This document shows positions 1 through 10,128 of a stretch of 64,000 bases of DNA, piece by piece. Each line of letters opens with the position of its first letter. The stretch's first letter is position 1. Location of the stretch: the NCBI RefSeq assembly GCF_000255655.1, contig NZ_JH636434.1:602896-666895 (forward strand), written 5' to 3'. A program made the position numbers and the translations under genes. This DNA comes from Schlesneria paludicola DSM 18645. Lineage in GTDB: Bacteria; Planctomycetota; Planctomycetia; Planctomycetales; Planctomycetaceae. The notes under the pieces are model-generated. The model did not search any database and was not told the origin of the DNA. It saw only the letters and a program-made list of their open reading frames with translations.

Positions 1-299
1 TCCTCTTCAGGTCGCCCTGGACGTGGAAACGACGTGAATCTTCGGCGTCGGAATAATCCGGCATTCGCCCTCAATCGTTGAGGATTGCGATTGAAAACGA
101 CTGAACTGTCACTAAAACATCGTAATTCGCGCGCTAGAATCGACTGCAGATTCTGACGACGTATTCGGCCAGGGACAACGCTGAATCTTGCCGCCGCCTC
201 GTCAACCGGACCAGACCTCAACCGCAGGTCCCGTTAACGTGTCAGGTGGATTGGTACGTTGTTGCTCGACTGAAGTGGACTCTTACGACAGATGGTTTG
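1..299. other. Leading intergenic stretch, no gene seen
   Basis: No convincing coding frame is visible before the flippase start. A short perfect hairpin (six-base arms CCTCAA/TTGAGG at 69-83) has no T-run after it, so it is not a clear terminator. The stretch probably holds the flippase promoter and the 3' flank of a gene outside the window. Confidence 0.5.
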
Positions 300-1823
300 A
301 TGACGACGGGTAGTTCAGTTAAGCGAAATGTGATCGCCAGTTGGGGCGTGCATGCTTCCAACATGGTCATCGGCTTTTTCTTGACTCGCTATACCCTGGA
401 TGTTCTTGGAGTCTCAACCTACGGCAATTGGCTGTTCATCAATTCCATCGCGGCCTATGCCAACCTGCTGTACTGTGGCTTTGGCGAAACTATCAGCCGC
501 TATGTCTCCAAGTACCACGCGGATAATGATCAGCAGCGAATGAACGAAGTCGTTTCGCTGGTCACCTATATCTTTCGTGGACTGGGCTGTATCGCCTTTG
601 CGGCCGCATCCGTGCTGGCCGCAACCGCTCAGTGGTGGGGCGGGTGGGAAGGCGACATGCTGCTGCAGGTCCGGATCACCTGCCTGATCCTGGGCTTAAA
701 TGTTGCGATTTCGATGTCGGGAACATCGTTCGGAGGCGTCCTTCACGGATTGCGTCGATTCGATCTGGAACGAGGGGTTGGATTCGCCTTCGACATCGTC
801 CGTCTGATTTTGTTCTTGGTCTTCCTGCGAGAGGAATGGGGGATCGTCCTGATCGCCGCGATCTTTTTCGTGGTGACCGTTGGGGAGAATCTCTGCTATG
901 TCTTATTCGCCTATCACCTGTTACCCAATCTGGAAGTCCGCTGGAAGCATGTTCGCCGCGAGACGCTGAACGAGTGCTGGTCATTCAGCACCATGTCATT
1001 TGTGAACACGATTGCGTCGCAGGTCATCAATGCGACAGACACGATCGTCATCGGCATTATGCTCGACAAAGAAGCGATCGTGCCCTACTACTTCGGCCTC
1101 AGGCTGGCGCAGTTTTGCCGACAACCCATCGACAAGATCGCACATATTTGCTTGCCGACCGCCGGATCGCTGCATTCGGAAGCCGACCGACCGAAACGGC
1201 TGAGATTCTTTCTGAGAGCCCTTGGGGTTGTGGTTCTGCTCATCACCGGACTGTTCATCGGCGCATGGTATTTCGGACGTGACGTGCTCAATATCTGGGT
1301 CGGTCCGAAATTAAGCCCGCAAGATCATCTACTCGCTCATCGCGTTTTAATGATTTTGCTCGGCGCCCACTTGATCGCACTTCCCTGCAATATCTGTCGT
1401 GCCTTTTTGTTTGGCCTTGGGATCGTACGTATTCCGGCCTGCATCTATGTGCTTGAGGCGATTCTCAATTTTGGAATCAGCATCGTCTTGTGCCATTCTT
1501 ATGGAGTTGAAGGTGTCGCCTGGGGAACGGCCATCCCTGTAACGGTGATCGAACTAGGAGTGCTGTTACCGTACGCGGTCCGGCATTTAGGGATCTCTTG
1601 GACGAGGCTATTCAAAGAAGGATTGTGGCCCGCGGCGCTGCCTCTTTTGGCACTTTGGGCGTACGCCATCATTGTGTCGCGACAAAGCTGGAGTCACGAC
1701 GACTGGCGCGCCTTGATCCTGATTGCGATCGCCGGTGGCGCGGTCCTTGGCGGTGCCAAATGGCTAACCGAACGCCCGTTCTGGTTGAAGTTCGGCTCAA
1801 CGCTGGAAAACCCGCGACTCTGA
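300..1823 (+). CDS. Polysaccharide/oligosaccharide flippase (Wzx/MATE-like)
   Basis: A 507-residue polytopic membrane protein with about 12-14 hydrophobic helices spread along its length. This is the size and pattern of lipid-linked oligosaccharide flippases of the MOP superfamily, which move undecaprenyl-linked sugar units across the inner membrane for exopolysaccharide or LPS assembly. The segment FGETISRYVSKYHA, around residues 60-75 after the first helices, resembles polysaccharide biosynthesis flippases. The ATG at 300 is preferred over the upstream TTG-type start at 246, because the extra 18 residues look non-conserved and hydrophilic and MTTGSSVKRN leads straight into helix 1. No glycosyltransferase neighbours are seen here, so the sugar substrate is unknown. 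The next gene is 175 bp away and unrelated. Confidence 0.8.
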   Translation: MTTGSSVKRNVIASWGVHASNMVIGFFLTRYTLDVLGVSTYGNWLFINSIAAYANLLYCGFGETISRYVSKYHADNDQQRMNEVVSLVTYIFRGLGCIAFAAASVLAATAQWWGGWEGDMLLQVRITCLILGLNVAISMSGTSFGGVLHGLRRFDLERGVGFAFDIVRLILFLVFLREEWGIVLIAAIFFVVTVGENLCYVLFAYHLLPNLEVRWKHVRRETLNECWSFSTMSFVNTIASQVINATDTIVIGIMLDKEAIVPYYFGLRLAQFCRQPIDKIAHICLPTAGSLHSEADRPKRLRFFLRALGVVVLLITGLFIGAWYFGRDVLNIWVGPKLSPQDHLLAHRVLMILLGAHLIALPCNICRAFLFGLGIVRIPACIYVLEAILNFGISIVLCHSYGVEGVAWGTAIPVTVIELGVLLPYAVRHLGISWTRLFKEGLWPAALPLLALWAYAIIVSRQSWSHDDWRALILIAIAGGAVLGGAKWLTERPFWLKFGSTLENPRL

Positions 1824-1998
1824 GCAACAGTGGCAGAGCGTGAACATCGCTCGAGGATCGCAATTGCGCCCGATTGGCTTGGACTTTTTCTGCCCTCGCG
1901 TCAATACTCTTTGTTGCAAACAACTTCAGGTGCTCGAATCGTTCATGGGCTAGTGAACCGTTGGGTTCTGGGTCGGACAATTGAAGGGATATTCAGAG

Positions 1999-3234
1999 AT
2001 GAAACACGCGGCGTGGTTGCTGGTTTTTGGCGTATTGGTCACGGCGGCCCAAGCGGAAGACGCGGGTCGGCTAACAGTCGAACTGGGAACCCCCGAATTG
2101 ACGGCAGGGATTCCTGGTGAGGGTCCGTTGACCACGGAGCAGATCAGGAAGTGGCTCGATAACAAGGACAATTTCAAAGAGCTGGACGTGATCCTGCCGA
2201 TGGGACTGTCTCTGGGGGCCAACAATATTTCGATTCCCAAGGACAATCCGCTGACCAAGGCGAAGATCGAACTGGGGCGGCAATTATTCTTCGATACGCG
2301 GTTGTCGGCCGACAATACAATCGCCTGTGCGAACTGCCACCATCCGGAAGATGCTTATGGCCGCAACACCCGATTTGGCGAGGGGATTGGCGGACAGATC
2401 GGCGGACGCAATTCGCCTGTCGCCTACAATCGAATCCTCAGCACGCTGCAGTTCTGGGACGGACGCGCCGGAAGCTTAGAAGATCAGGCGGTGGGGCCGA
2501 TCGCCAATCCTATCGAAATGGGGCACACACACGACGCGTGTGTCACCGACCTAGGCAAGATCGAAGGATATAAACTTCAATTCGACAAGATCTTCCCCGG
2601 CAAGGGAATTAACATCAAGACAGTCGGTGCCGCGATCGCATCGTTCGAGCGAGTGCTCGTCACGGGTCCTTCACCAGCCGACTATCTTGAGCCCCTGCTG
2701 AACTTCAAAAAGGCCTTCAAAGATGACTTGAAAGATCTGGCCGCCTTCAAAAAGGACGATCCCGATTCATATGCCCTGTATTGGAAGGTGAAACGAGCCA
2801 GTGACGCACACCCTGTTTCCGCGTCAGCAGCCCGTGGTCGAGAGCTTTTCTTCGGCAAGGCGAACTGTACCGCCTGCCATGCCGGTGCCAACTTTACAGA
2901 CGAAAAGTTCCACAACCTTGGCGTTGGGATGAGCGCCAAGATGCCAGACCTGGGTCGGTACGACGTGACGAAAGTGGAAAAAGACAAGGGGGCATTCAAG
3001 ACGCCGACAGTTCGCAATGTCGCCTCCACCGGCCCCTACATGCACGACGGAAGCCTGAAGACGCTTGAGGAAGTCGTCGAATGGTACGACAAGGGGGGCG
3101 AAGCGAATTCCTATCTGAGCGACAAGATGAAGAAGCTCAACCTCACCACGACCGAAAAGGAAGATTTGGTCGCTTACATGTTGGCACTTCATGGCGATCT
3201 GACCCCGGTCCGCTCGGATCGGTTGCCCAAGTAG
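1999..3234 (+). CDS. Di-haem cytochrome c peroxidase (MauG/CcpA family), exported
   Basis: A 411-residue protein with a Sec signal peptide (hydrophobic stretch 4-19 ending AAQA). It has two c-type haem sites, CANCH at about 110-114 and CTACH at about 290-294, spaced as in bacterial di-haem peroxidases. The family block with WDGRAGSLEDQAVGPI and NPIEMGH lies between them, and TPTVRNV plus YMHDG lie after the second haem. Family members reduce hydrogen peroxide in the periplasm with electrons from small cytochromes; MauG-like members instead oxidise a protein partner. The ATG at 1999 is chosen because it begins the signal peptide; the TTG at 1981 would only add six residues. The gene is monocistronic, with a strong terminator 34 bp downstream. 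Confidence 0.9.
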   Translation: MKHAAWLLVFGVLVTAAQAEDAGRLTVELGTPELTAGIPGEGPLTTEQIRKWLDNKDNFKELDVILPMGLSLGANNISIPKDNPLTKAKIELGRQLFFDTRLSADNTIACANCHHPEDAYGRNTRFGEGIGGQIGGRNSPVAYNRILSTLQFWDGRAGSLEDQAVGPIANPIEMGHTHDACVTDLGKIEGYKLQFDKIFPGKGINIKTVGAAIASFERVLVTGPSPADYLEPLLNFKKAFKDDLKDLAAFKKDDPDSYALYWKVKRASDAHPVSASAARGRELFFGKANCTACHAGANFTDEKFHNLGVGMSAKMPDLGRYDVTKVEKDKGAFKTPTVRNVASTGPYMHDGSLKTLEEVVEWYDKGGEANSYLSDKMKKLNLTTTEKEDLVAYMLALHGDLTPVRSDRLPK

Positions 3235-3267
3235 CATCGCGTCATTGACGCGCCGTTCCCAGACACG

Positions 3268-3300
3268 CCCCTCGTTCTGTGATCAGAACGAGGGGTTTTT
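3268..3300 (+). terminator. Rho-independent terminator of the peroxidase gene
   Basis: Perfect 11-bp inverted repeat: CCCCTCGTTCT at 3268-3278 and AGAACGAGGGG at 3285-3295, with a six-base loop, followed directly by TTTTT. It lies 34 bp after the peroxidase stop codon. Confidence 0.92.
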
Positions 3301-3739
3301 CGTTGGAGCATGCCACTTCGACAACTTTCGAGGTTTTTGCGGCTGGAGTTGCGTTGGAACTGAACGGACGGAATACTCACCCGACGGATCGCTCGCGCCA
3401 ACGATCCCATGGATCGGCATTTCCCGGGACAGGATCCTGTCATGGCACGAAGGAATGGACACAAGTTGAACGAACCGCAAAGCCAGGCGGCCAGAGACGA
3501 TGTTGCCACGAGGTGGATGTCGTCGCATCCTTCGCGATTCTTCCCAACGATGCCTGTTGTCCATTCCCAAGACACACGTCATCGGCAGTTTGCCTCGAAC
3601 CGCTCGTTCCAGGCAAACTCAGAAAACTCAAATCGAGATTGCGATAGTTAGCCTCGAATCATCGCAACCGTGCTGAGCAGGACGCCCAGAACGGACGATT
3701 CATCGAACTGATTCCGAAGTCCCCCTTATCAGAAGCAAG
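3301..3739. other. Intergenic stretch between peroxidase and permease, no gene seen
   Basis: Open frames here are short, overlap on both strands and show no recognisable family or ribosome binding site. The stretch is best read as the promoter and leader of the permease. No clear -35/-10 pair was identified. Confidence 0.5.
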
Positions 3740-5233
3740 ATGCTCATGACGAATGCGGAACCTGTCGCGGAAATCGGCCCGAAAACACTGCCTCGTGTCC
3801 TTGGCTTATTTGACGCAACCGCTCTGGTTGTTGGATCAATTATCGGGTCGGGAATTTTTCTGAAGGTCGGAAATGTCGACCAGGCTCTGATGTCATGGGG
3901 ATTCCTGCCAATTATTCTCGTCTGGATTTTTGTCGGCCTGATCACGTTGTGCGGTTCTCTGGCTCTCGCCGAACTGGCGGCCATGTTTCCTCAGGCCGGT
4001 GGCCCGTATCTGTACCTGCGAGAAGCGTACGGACGACTTCCCGCTTTCTTGTGGGGATGGACTGAGTTCTGGGTTGTCCGAACCGGGTCGGTCGGTGCAT
4101 TGGCCTGTGCCACGGTCATCTATCTGGACGAGTTCCTAAGACCACCTGGGAATGGCGAGGCCCCCCTTGGTCATCTGGGACAATCAATTATCGCCGTCTC
4201 GATTATCATCGGTCTGTCCGCCGTCAACATGTTCAGCACTCGTTGGGGCGCGGTGATCCAAAACATTGCCACAGTCACAAAAGTCGGATTTCTCGGGCTG
4301 CTCATCACCCTGCCATTCCTGATGGGCAAAATGAATGTCGATAACCTGCATCCGCTTTGGGTGCCGAATCCGGTCGACACACCGCTTGCCGTATCGGGGG
4401 AATCACCTGTTGCCGATTCCGCGGTTCCTCTGATCCCCAAATCGCTTTTCACCGCCCTGGGTCTGGCACTCATTGCCGTGTTCTGGCCGTTTGATGGCTG
4501 GATTAATATTGCGCCCGTCGCCGAAGACATCCGCGAACCTCAATCGAATATTCCCCGCGCACTCGCAATCGGAATTGGAATCGTCTGCCTGGTCTATGTC
4601 GGAGCAAACATCAGTTATCACCTGGTGCTGCCGATGCCGGAAGTCGCCAAGAGTACCCGATTGGCATCAGACGTGTTTCGTGTCATGTTTGGAGAATGGG
4701 GCAGCAAGTTTGCGGCATTGGGTGTGTGCTGTTCGACGTTCGGCGCGGCGAATTCCAATTTGATCTGCGGTCCGCGAATCTATGTTGCTGCATCCCGCGA
4801 TGGTCTCGTTCCCGACTTCATCCAGCGGGTCCACCCACTGCGATTGACCCCCTCCAATTCGATTCTCGTCCAAGGAGTCTGGACGACGTTTCTCATCATC
4901 GTCTTCTACATCATCAGTCCTGAGCCCAAAAAGGTCTTCGATCTTATCACCGACGCCGTGATCTGCGCCGGATTGATTTTCTACAGCCTGACAGTCGGCG
5001 CGGTCTACATTCTGCGATCTCGCCGCCCCGACGCCGATCGTCCCTACCGGACCTGGGGATATCCGTGGACTCCTGCCTTATTGATTTCAAGTTACGTGAT
5101 CGCACTGGTCGGAACGCTTGTCGAACAGTGGCAGCAACTGGTCTGGGTTTTGGTTCTGATCGCCGCGGGCGCGGTCTACTACGCCATCGTGACGAGGCGG
5201 ACAAAAACGGAAGCCACGACCGAACCCACCTGA
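3740..5233 (+). CDS. APC-superfamily amino acid permease
   Basis: A 497-residue membrane protein with about 12 hydrophobic helices. Helix 1 carries the family signature VVGSIIGSGIF (about residues 32-42), the unwound substrate-binding region of amino acid-polyamine-organocation transporters. SLALAELAAMFPQAGGPYLYLREAYG (cited as two pieces, SLALAELAAMFPQAGG and PYLYLREAYG) follows, as in the LAT/APA branch. It probably imports or exchanges amino acids across the inner membrane; the substrate cannot be told. The start ATG at 3740 follows AGAAGCAAG; a second ATG two codons later is equally possible. It is followed by 256 bp without a gene and no clear terminator. Confidence 0.88.
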   Translation: MLMTNAEPVAEIGPKTLPRVLGLFDATALVVGSIIGSGIFLKVGNVDQALMSWGFLPIILVWIFVGLITLCGSLALAELAAMFPQAGGPYLYLREAYGRLPAFLWGWTEFWVVRTGSVGALACATVIYLDEFLRPPGNGEAPLGHLGQSIIAVSIIIGLSAVNMFSTRWGAVIQNIATVTKVGFLGLLITLPFLMGKMNVDNLHPLWVPNPVDTPLAVSGESPVADSAVPLIPKSLFTALGLALIAVFWPFDGWINIAPVAEDIREPQSNIPRALAIGIGIVCLVYVGANISYHLVLPMPEVAKSTRLASDVFRVMFGEWGSKFAALGVCCSTFGAANSNLICGPRIYVAASRDGLVPDFIQRVHPLRLTPSNSILVQGVWTTFLIIVFYIISPEPKKVFDLITDAVICAGLIFYSLTVGAVYILRSRRPDADRPYRTWGYPWTPALLISSYVIALVGTLVEQWQQLVWVLVLIAAGAVYYAIVTRRTKTEATTEPT

Positions 5234-5489
5234 TCTCCGATGCCCCGCACTGATCTGATCGTGCATCTCCGAACGAAACGACAGTCGTTCCTCAGTGATT
5301 AAGGCTCGTCTTGGAGAATCCTTCGAATCGGTTCTGCTCGAAATTGCCGAGAATCCCCGCTGATTCAGGGACCGTTTTGAATTGCGACCTGGCGGTCGCT
5401 AAACTCAATCCGGCTCTTCGATCCAGATCACAACAATTCCCTTGCCAAGTTCGTCCGAATGACGCGCTCGCGAGGACTCGAGCGTACAA

Positions 5490-6587
5490 ATGTCCTCTGC
5501 GCCACCAACCGCTCCGAAACGACTGACAAAAGCTGCGAAGTGGGTGCTCGGTCTCTCGTGTTTGAATCTGATTGCGCTGTGTGCGATCAGCTATCTCATC
5601 TACGGGGTCTCGGAAACGTGGTGGGTCGGAACCGTTCTGACCTATGCCCCCCGCGCCCCATATCTGGTTCCCGCAGTCGTGCTGCTCGTTGCATCGGTGT
5701 GCTGGCATCGAGAATCCATCGGAATCAACCTCGTTTCGGCCGCGGTGGTGTTGGTCCCGATCATGGGCCTTTCTGTTCCCTTGGAACTTTGGATGAATGG
5801 CCCGCCAAAATCAGAGAATGCGACCTCGCTGACAATCCTGAGCTGCAACGTACAATCGTTCGAACCCAAATTCGAAAAAGTCCTCGAAGAGATTGCGACG
5901 TTCAATCCAGACATCGTTGCGCTGCAAGAGGCGTTTCGTGGCGATCCAAGACTGGATGCGTATTTTCGCGACTGGTCTACGCTTCAACACGGCCACTATT
6001 GGGTGGGATCACGCTTTCCGATCAAATTGATTCGAGATTGCGAAGTCGAGCAGTTTGGCGGTCGAACAGCCGGAATGCTGGTGGAGATCGAAACACCCGC
6101 TGGTCCGATTGTGCTCGCGAACATTCATCAGATGACCGCTCGTTTTGGACTGAAAGAGCTCAATCGAAAGACGCTGATCAATGGCGACGGCACGAAAGAG
6201 CTCGAAGATTTCGAAGGAGAACGGTACCTGGAATCGATCGCGATTCGGCAAGCCGTCCAGGAATCTCGCGGCGAACGGCCGCTCATCGTCTGCGGAGACT
6301 TCAACACGCCGGCCTCCAGCAGTCTGTTCCAGAAACACTGGGGAGACTTGCAAAGCGGGTTCGACATCGCCGGGTTTGGCTATGGATACACCTCACCCTG
6401 CAAGGGCAATCGATTCTGGCCGGACAATCAGCCTTGGGCGCGGATCGATCATATTCTGTGCTCCAACGATTGGACATTTCAGAGTTGCCAGATTGGTGAG
6501 TCTGACGGATCGGACCATCGGCTGATCGTGGCTCATGCGCTGCTTTCGGCCAAAAATCGTGCCGCGAACCGCGGGATCGCCGATTGA
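5490..6587 (+). CDS. Membrane-anchored endonuclease/exonuclease/phosphatase family protein
   Basis: A 365-residue protein. Three hydrophobic segments in the first 100 residues (about 19-40, 48-66 and 73-95) would anchor it in the membrane. The C-terminal two thirds is an EEP-fold domain: LSCNVQS (metal-coordinating Asn), VALQEAF (catalytic Glu), GDFNTP (catalytic Asp and Asn) and SDHRLIVA (catalytic Asp-His). These are the standard order and spacing of DNase I-like hydrolases. The membrane-anchored layout is common in bacteria, and the substrate could be a phosphodiester in nucleic acid or lipid. GAGGA lies about a dozen bases before the ATG. GlnRS begins 122 bp downstream; a shared transcript is possible but not shown. 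Confidence 0.85.
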   Translation: MSSAPPTAPKRLTKAAKWVLGLSCLNLIALCAISYLIYGVSETWWVGTVLTYAPRAPYLVPAVVLLVASVCWHRESIGINLVSAAVVLVPIMGLSVPLELWMNGPPKSENATSLTILSCNVQSFEPKFEKVLEEIATFNPDIVALQEAFRGDPRLDAYFRDWSTLQHGHYWVGSRFPIKLIRDCEVEQFGGRTAGMLVEIETPAGPIVLANIHQMTARFGLKELNRKTLINGDGTKELEDFEGERYLESIAIRQAVQESRGERPLIVCGDFNTPASSSLFQKHWGDLQSGFDIAGFGYGYTSPCKGNRFWPDNQPWARIDHILCSNDWTFQSCQIGESDGSDHRLIVAHALLSAKNRAANRGIAD

Positions 6588-6709
6588 CGACGGGAAGCCA
6601 ATCCGGCTAAAAGTCATCGTTGCAATCGTTGTTCCATCACCCGAAGGCACCGCCGATTGAGGAAACCTGTCCTCGCTCGTGTGACTTCATGCAGAAGAGA
6701 TTCTTCGTC

Positions 6710-8410
6710 ATGTCCACGGAAGAGAGTCCCTCCGCCACACCGCCGACAAATTTCATCCGCGAAATCATCGATGCGGACAATGTCTCGGGAAAGTTTGACC
6801 GGCGCGTTCACACTCGATTTCCCCCCGAGCCGAATGGATATCTGCATATCGGTCATGCGAAATCGATCTGCTTGAACTTCGGATTGGCGCTCAAATACGG
6901 CGGTCAATGCAACCTGCGGTTTGACGATACGAATCCAACCAAAGAGGACGTCGAATACGTCGATTCTATTCAGGAAGACGTTCGTTGGCTGGGGTTCCAA
7001 TGGGACAATCTGTTTTACGCATCGGACTATTTCGAAACGATCTATCAATACGCAGAGCGGCTGATCGAAAAGGGATTGGCGTACGTCGACAGTTGCTCGA
7101 CCGAAGAAATCCGCCAAATGAGGGGAACCTTGACGCAGCCCGGAACGCCGGGGCCCTATCGCGATCGCCCCATCGCCGAGAACCAAGATCTATTCCGACG
7201 AATGCGGGCCGGTGAGTTCCCTGATGGGACCCATGTGTTGCGTGCCAAGATTGACCTGGCTCACACAAACATGAATATGCGTGATCCGCTATTGTACCGT
7301 ATCCGCCATGCCGAGCATCATCGAACCGGAAACAAATGGTGCATCTATCCGCTTTACGACTTCACACACGGCTACAGTGATTCCATCGAACGAGTGACCC
7401 ACTCAATTTGTACGCTCGAATTCGAGAATCATCGACCGCTGTATGATTGGCTGATCGATGTGCTCGACCTGTATCATCCGCAACAGATTGAGTTTGCCCG
7501 ACTGAACCTGACACACATGATGATGAGCAAACGGAAGCTGCTCGAACTCGTGGAAACAGGCTCGGTGTCAGGTTGGGATGATCCCCGCATGCCGACGCTG
7601 GCCGGGATCCGACGACGTGGATATACACCCGAAGCCATGCGGGCGTTCTGCGAAGAGATCGGCGTCACCAAGTTCAACAGCCTGACCGAGATCGTGGTTC
7701 TGGAAAATGCCGTCCGCGCGGACCTCAACAAACGATCCAATCGCGTCATGGCGGTCATCAATCCGATCAAGGTCGTTCTCGAGAACTATCCCGAAGGACA
7801 AGTGGAAGAGCTGGAAGCCGTCAACAATCCCGAAGATCCATCGGCAGGAACGCGACTGGTCCCGTTTTCGCGAGAGCTCTACATCGAGCGCGACGACTTC
7901 ATGGAAGCGCCGCCGAAACAGTTCTTCCGCCTGGCGCCTGGCCGAGAAGTGCGATTGCGTTGGGGATATCTCATCACATGTCAAAGCGTCGTGAAAGACC
8001 CGGTGACCGGCGAGATTCTGGAACTGCGATGCACGTACGACCCGTTGACGCGAGGCGGCAACGCCCCGGATGGACGAAAGGTCAAATCCACGATCCACTG
8101 GGTCTCGGCCCCGCATGCTGTCGAAGCCGAAGTTCGTCTCTACGATCATTTGTTCGAGATTGCGAATGTGGCCGACATCCCTGAAAACGAGGACTGGAAA
8201 AAGTATTTGAATCCCAAGTCTCTGGTCGTCGTTCCGGCGGCGAAGCTCGAGCGGTCGCTGGCAAACGCAAAACCGGGTGATCGTTGTCAGTTTGAACGAT
8301 TGGGATATTTCTGTGTGGACAAACTCTCAACACCCGACAAACTTGTGTTTAACCGCACAGTTACTTTGAAAGACGATTGGGCCAAGCTTCAAAAGAAGCA
8401 AGGTGGTTGA
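6710..8410 (+). CDS. glnS: Glutamine--tRNA ligase
   Basis: A 566-residue class I aminoacyl-tRNA synthetase that charges tRNA-Gln with glutamine in the cytoplasm. The nucleotide-binding block [14 protein letters not shown] places HIGH at residues 46-49, and the KMSKS-like loop appears as MMMSKRKL near residue 270. RFDDTNP and the C-terminal anticodon-binding beta-barrels are also present. The PEPNG form and the short KMSKS loop identify GlnRS rather than GluRS. The ATG at 6710 is preferred because a purine-rich AGAAGAGA lies about ten bases upstream and family proteins begin close to this point; the in-frame ATG at 6689 is the alternative. Length fits the family. Confidence 0.95.
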   Translation: MSTEESPSATPPTNFIREIIDADNVSGKFDRRVHTRFPPEPNGYLHIGHAKSICLNFGLALKYGGQCNLRFDDTNPTKEDVEYVDSIQEDVRWLGFQWDNLFYASDYFETIYQYAERLIEKGLAYVDSCSTEEIRQMRGTLTQPGTPGPYRDRPIAENQDLFRRMRAGEFPDGTHVLRAKIDLAHTNMNMRDPLLYRIRHAEHHRTGNKWCIYPLYDFTHGYSDSIERVTHSICTLEFENHRPLYDWLIDVLDLYHPQQIEFARLNLTHMMMSKRKLLELVETGSVSGWDDPRMPTLAGIRRRGYTPEAMRAFCEEIGVTKFNSLTEIVVLENAVRADLNKRSNRVMAVINPIKVVLENYPEGQVEELEAVNNPEDPSAGTRLVPFSRELYIERDDFMEAPPKQFFRLAPGREVRLRWGYLITCQSVVKDPVTGEILELRCTYDPLTRGGNAPDGRKVKSTIHWVSAPHAVEAEVRLYDHLFEIANVADIPENEDWKKYLNPKSLVVVPAAKLERSLANAKPGDRCQFERLGYFCVDKLSTPDKLVFNRTVTLKDDWAKLQKKQGG

Positions 8411-8537
8411 TCGAATCGCTCGATCCCACCGCCAGACACATTGCCGACCAGGGCGGGTTGGTCTTGCTTTTTCGCGGTCTGCACTTGCGAAACCAGAAGG
8501 GCTGAAAGCCCAGAGACGATAACGGGGGAGAACTTCA

Positions 8538-9149
8538 ATGCGTTTGACGGCACGGATCTTCGCAGTCGCTCTTTTTGCCGGCAGCTCGCTTTACGCCGGT
8601 CAATACAATGAAGTCTTAAACATCGGGGATGCGGCACCCACGTGGCAAGAATTGCCCGGCACCGACGGAAAGATGCACGCGCTGAGCGATTTTCAGGACA
8701 AAGACGCCGTGGTCGTCGTGTTCACGTGTCTGAGTTGTCCAACCGCGGTCGACTACGAAGCTCGATTTGAGGAATTGGCAAAAAAATACGGAGGACCGAC
8801 CAGCAACGTCGGGTTCGCTGCGATCTGCGTCAATCGTGTCGCCGCGGATCGCCTGGATAAATTGACGGATCGAGCCAACGAAAAGAAGCTGTCGTTCCCG
8901 TATCTGTATGACGAATCTCAGAAGATCGCGAAAGACTACGGAGCGATCTTCACTCCCGAATTCTACGTTCTCAACAAGCAGCGTAAGGTCGTCTATATGG
9001 GCGCCATGGACGACGCAACCGATGCGGACAAGGTGACGAAACGCTATGTCGAAGACGCACTCGCCGCCGCTCTGAAGGGTAGCGAGGCTCCTGTCACGGA
9101 AACCATCGCGCGCGGCTGCCGAGTCCGTTACGTCCGTGACCGAAAGTAG
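8538..9149 (+). CDS. Exported redoxin (AhpC/TSA, thioredoxin-like)
   Basis: A 203-residue protein with a Sec signal peptide (residues 1-20, ending SSLYA). It has a thioredoxin-like fold of the AhpC/TSA type: GDAAPTWQELPG, then a beta strand and the redox motif TCLSCP (Cys64 and Cys67), and later GAIFTPEFYVLN, which supplies the cis-proline region. Planctomycetes carry many such redoxins, sometimes beside exported cytochromes. It likely handles thiol/disulfide exchange or peroxide at the cell envelope, but no partner is encoded next to it. GGGGGAG eight bases before the ATG supports the start. Confidence 0.85.
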   Translation: MRLTARIFAVALFAGSSLYAGQYNEVLNIGDAAPTWQELPGTDGKMHALSDFQDKDAVVVVFTCLSCPTAVDYEARFEELAKKYGGPTSNVGFAAICVNRVAADRLDKLTDRANEKKLSFPYLYDESQKIAKDYGAIFTPEFYVLNKQRKVVYMGAMDDATDADKVTKRYVEDALAAALKGSEAPVTETIARGCRVRYVRDRK

Positions 9150-9295
9150 GCGAGGTGTCTTACTTCGGGCATCGATCCGATCTGACTTGCCTGCGACTTC
9201 TGCAACTGTTTTCTACGGACGTGTTCGATGCCCAGTTCGCTGTTACAATCACAACGTGCCTCTGACCCGTTCCTCGTCACCTGAATGACCGCTTC

Positions 9296-10084
9296 ATGCC
9301 GTTTTCGTCCAATCGCGAGATGATTCTGCTGGGAACAGGGACCAGCCATGGGGTGCCGGTCATTGGATGCCACTGCGACGTCTGTCAGTCATCAGACCCG
9401 CGAAACAATCGAACGCGGACAGGCGTTGCGGTCCAGACCGAACAGGGCGTGTTTCTGATCGACACGTCACCGGAACTGCGGATTCAACTCCTTCGTGAAC
9501 GAATCGATGTCGCGCATGCCGTGATCTATACCCACGGCCATGCCGACCATTTGTTTGGAATCGATGACCTTCGCCTTTTTGGCTACCGCATCGATCATCC
9601 TGTTCCGCTCTACTGCGAAGAAAGTGTCGAACGGCAAATTCGAACCTCGTTTCCGTACGCATTTCCCGAATCGACCGCCGAGCTGCATCACGGCGCCATT
9701 CCGCTGCTGGAACTGCGTCGAATCGGCCTGGAGCCGTTTGAAGTGCTGGGGCAACTGATTCAACCAATCCGCTTGATCCACGGCCGCCTGCCGGTCCTTG
9801 GCTATCGCATCGGTGACGTCGCCTTCTGCACGGACGTCAGCAAAATCCCCGACGAATCGTGGCCGCTGCTTGAGGGATTGGACGTGCTCATCATTGATGC
9901 GCTTCGTGATGAACCGCACACGACTCACTTCGGCATTCCACAAGCACTCGCCGCCGCGGAACGAGTCAAACCCAGACGCACGTATTTGACGCACGTATCG
10001 CACCATCTGGAATACACCGCGACCAACGCTCGACTTCCCGCAGGGGTTGAACTGAGTTATGACGGATTGCACATCCCTTATTGA
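9296..10084 (+). CDS. PhnP-like metallo-beta-lactamase-fold phosphodiesterase
   Basis: A 262-residue cytoplasmic protein. The start LLGTGTSHGVPVIGCHCDVC carries the cysteines of the zinc-knuckle typical of PhnP-type proteins (Cys25, Cys27, Cys30), followed by DPRNNRTRTG. The metal-binding motif HGHADH is at 80-85, and THVSHHLE near the C-terminus supplies further ligands. PhnP of E. coli hydrolyses phosphoribosyl 1,2-cyclic phosphate. No phosphonate (phn) genes are nearby, so a broader cyclic phosphodiesterase role is as likely. The stop codon is 44 bp before the next small gene, which suggests co-transcription. Confidence 0.86.
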   Translation: MPFSSNREMILLGTGTSHGVPVIGCHCDVCQSSDPRNNRTRTGVAVQTEQGVFLIDTSPELRIQLLRERIDVAHAVIYTHGHADHLFGIDDLRLFGYRIDHPVPLYCEESVERQIRTSFPYAFPESTAELHHGAIPLLELRRIGLEPFEVLGQLIQPIRLIHGRLPVLGYRIGDVAFCTDVSKIPDESWPLLEGLDVLIIDALRDEPHTTHFGIPQALAAAERVKPRRTYLTHVSHHLEYTATNARLPAGVELSYDGLHIPY

Positions 10085-10128
10085 AACGCTCTGCAAACCT
10101 AAGTGGTACTCATTCAGGTGACGATGAA

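Noticed and set aside
5459-6499. Frame overlapping the endonuclease-family gene (346 codons)
   Set aside because: Same strand, different frame; Arg/Ser-rich with no domain, while the other frame has the full EEP motif set.
9167-9233. Nine-base inverted repeat GGGCATCGA/TCGATGCCC with 49-base spacing
   Set aside because: Spacing is long and no T-run or promoter relation is evident; likely chance.
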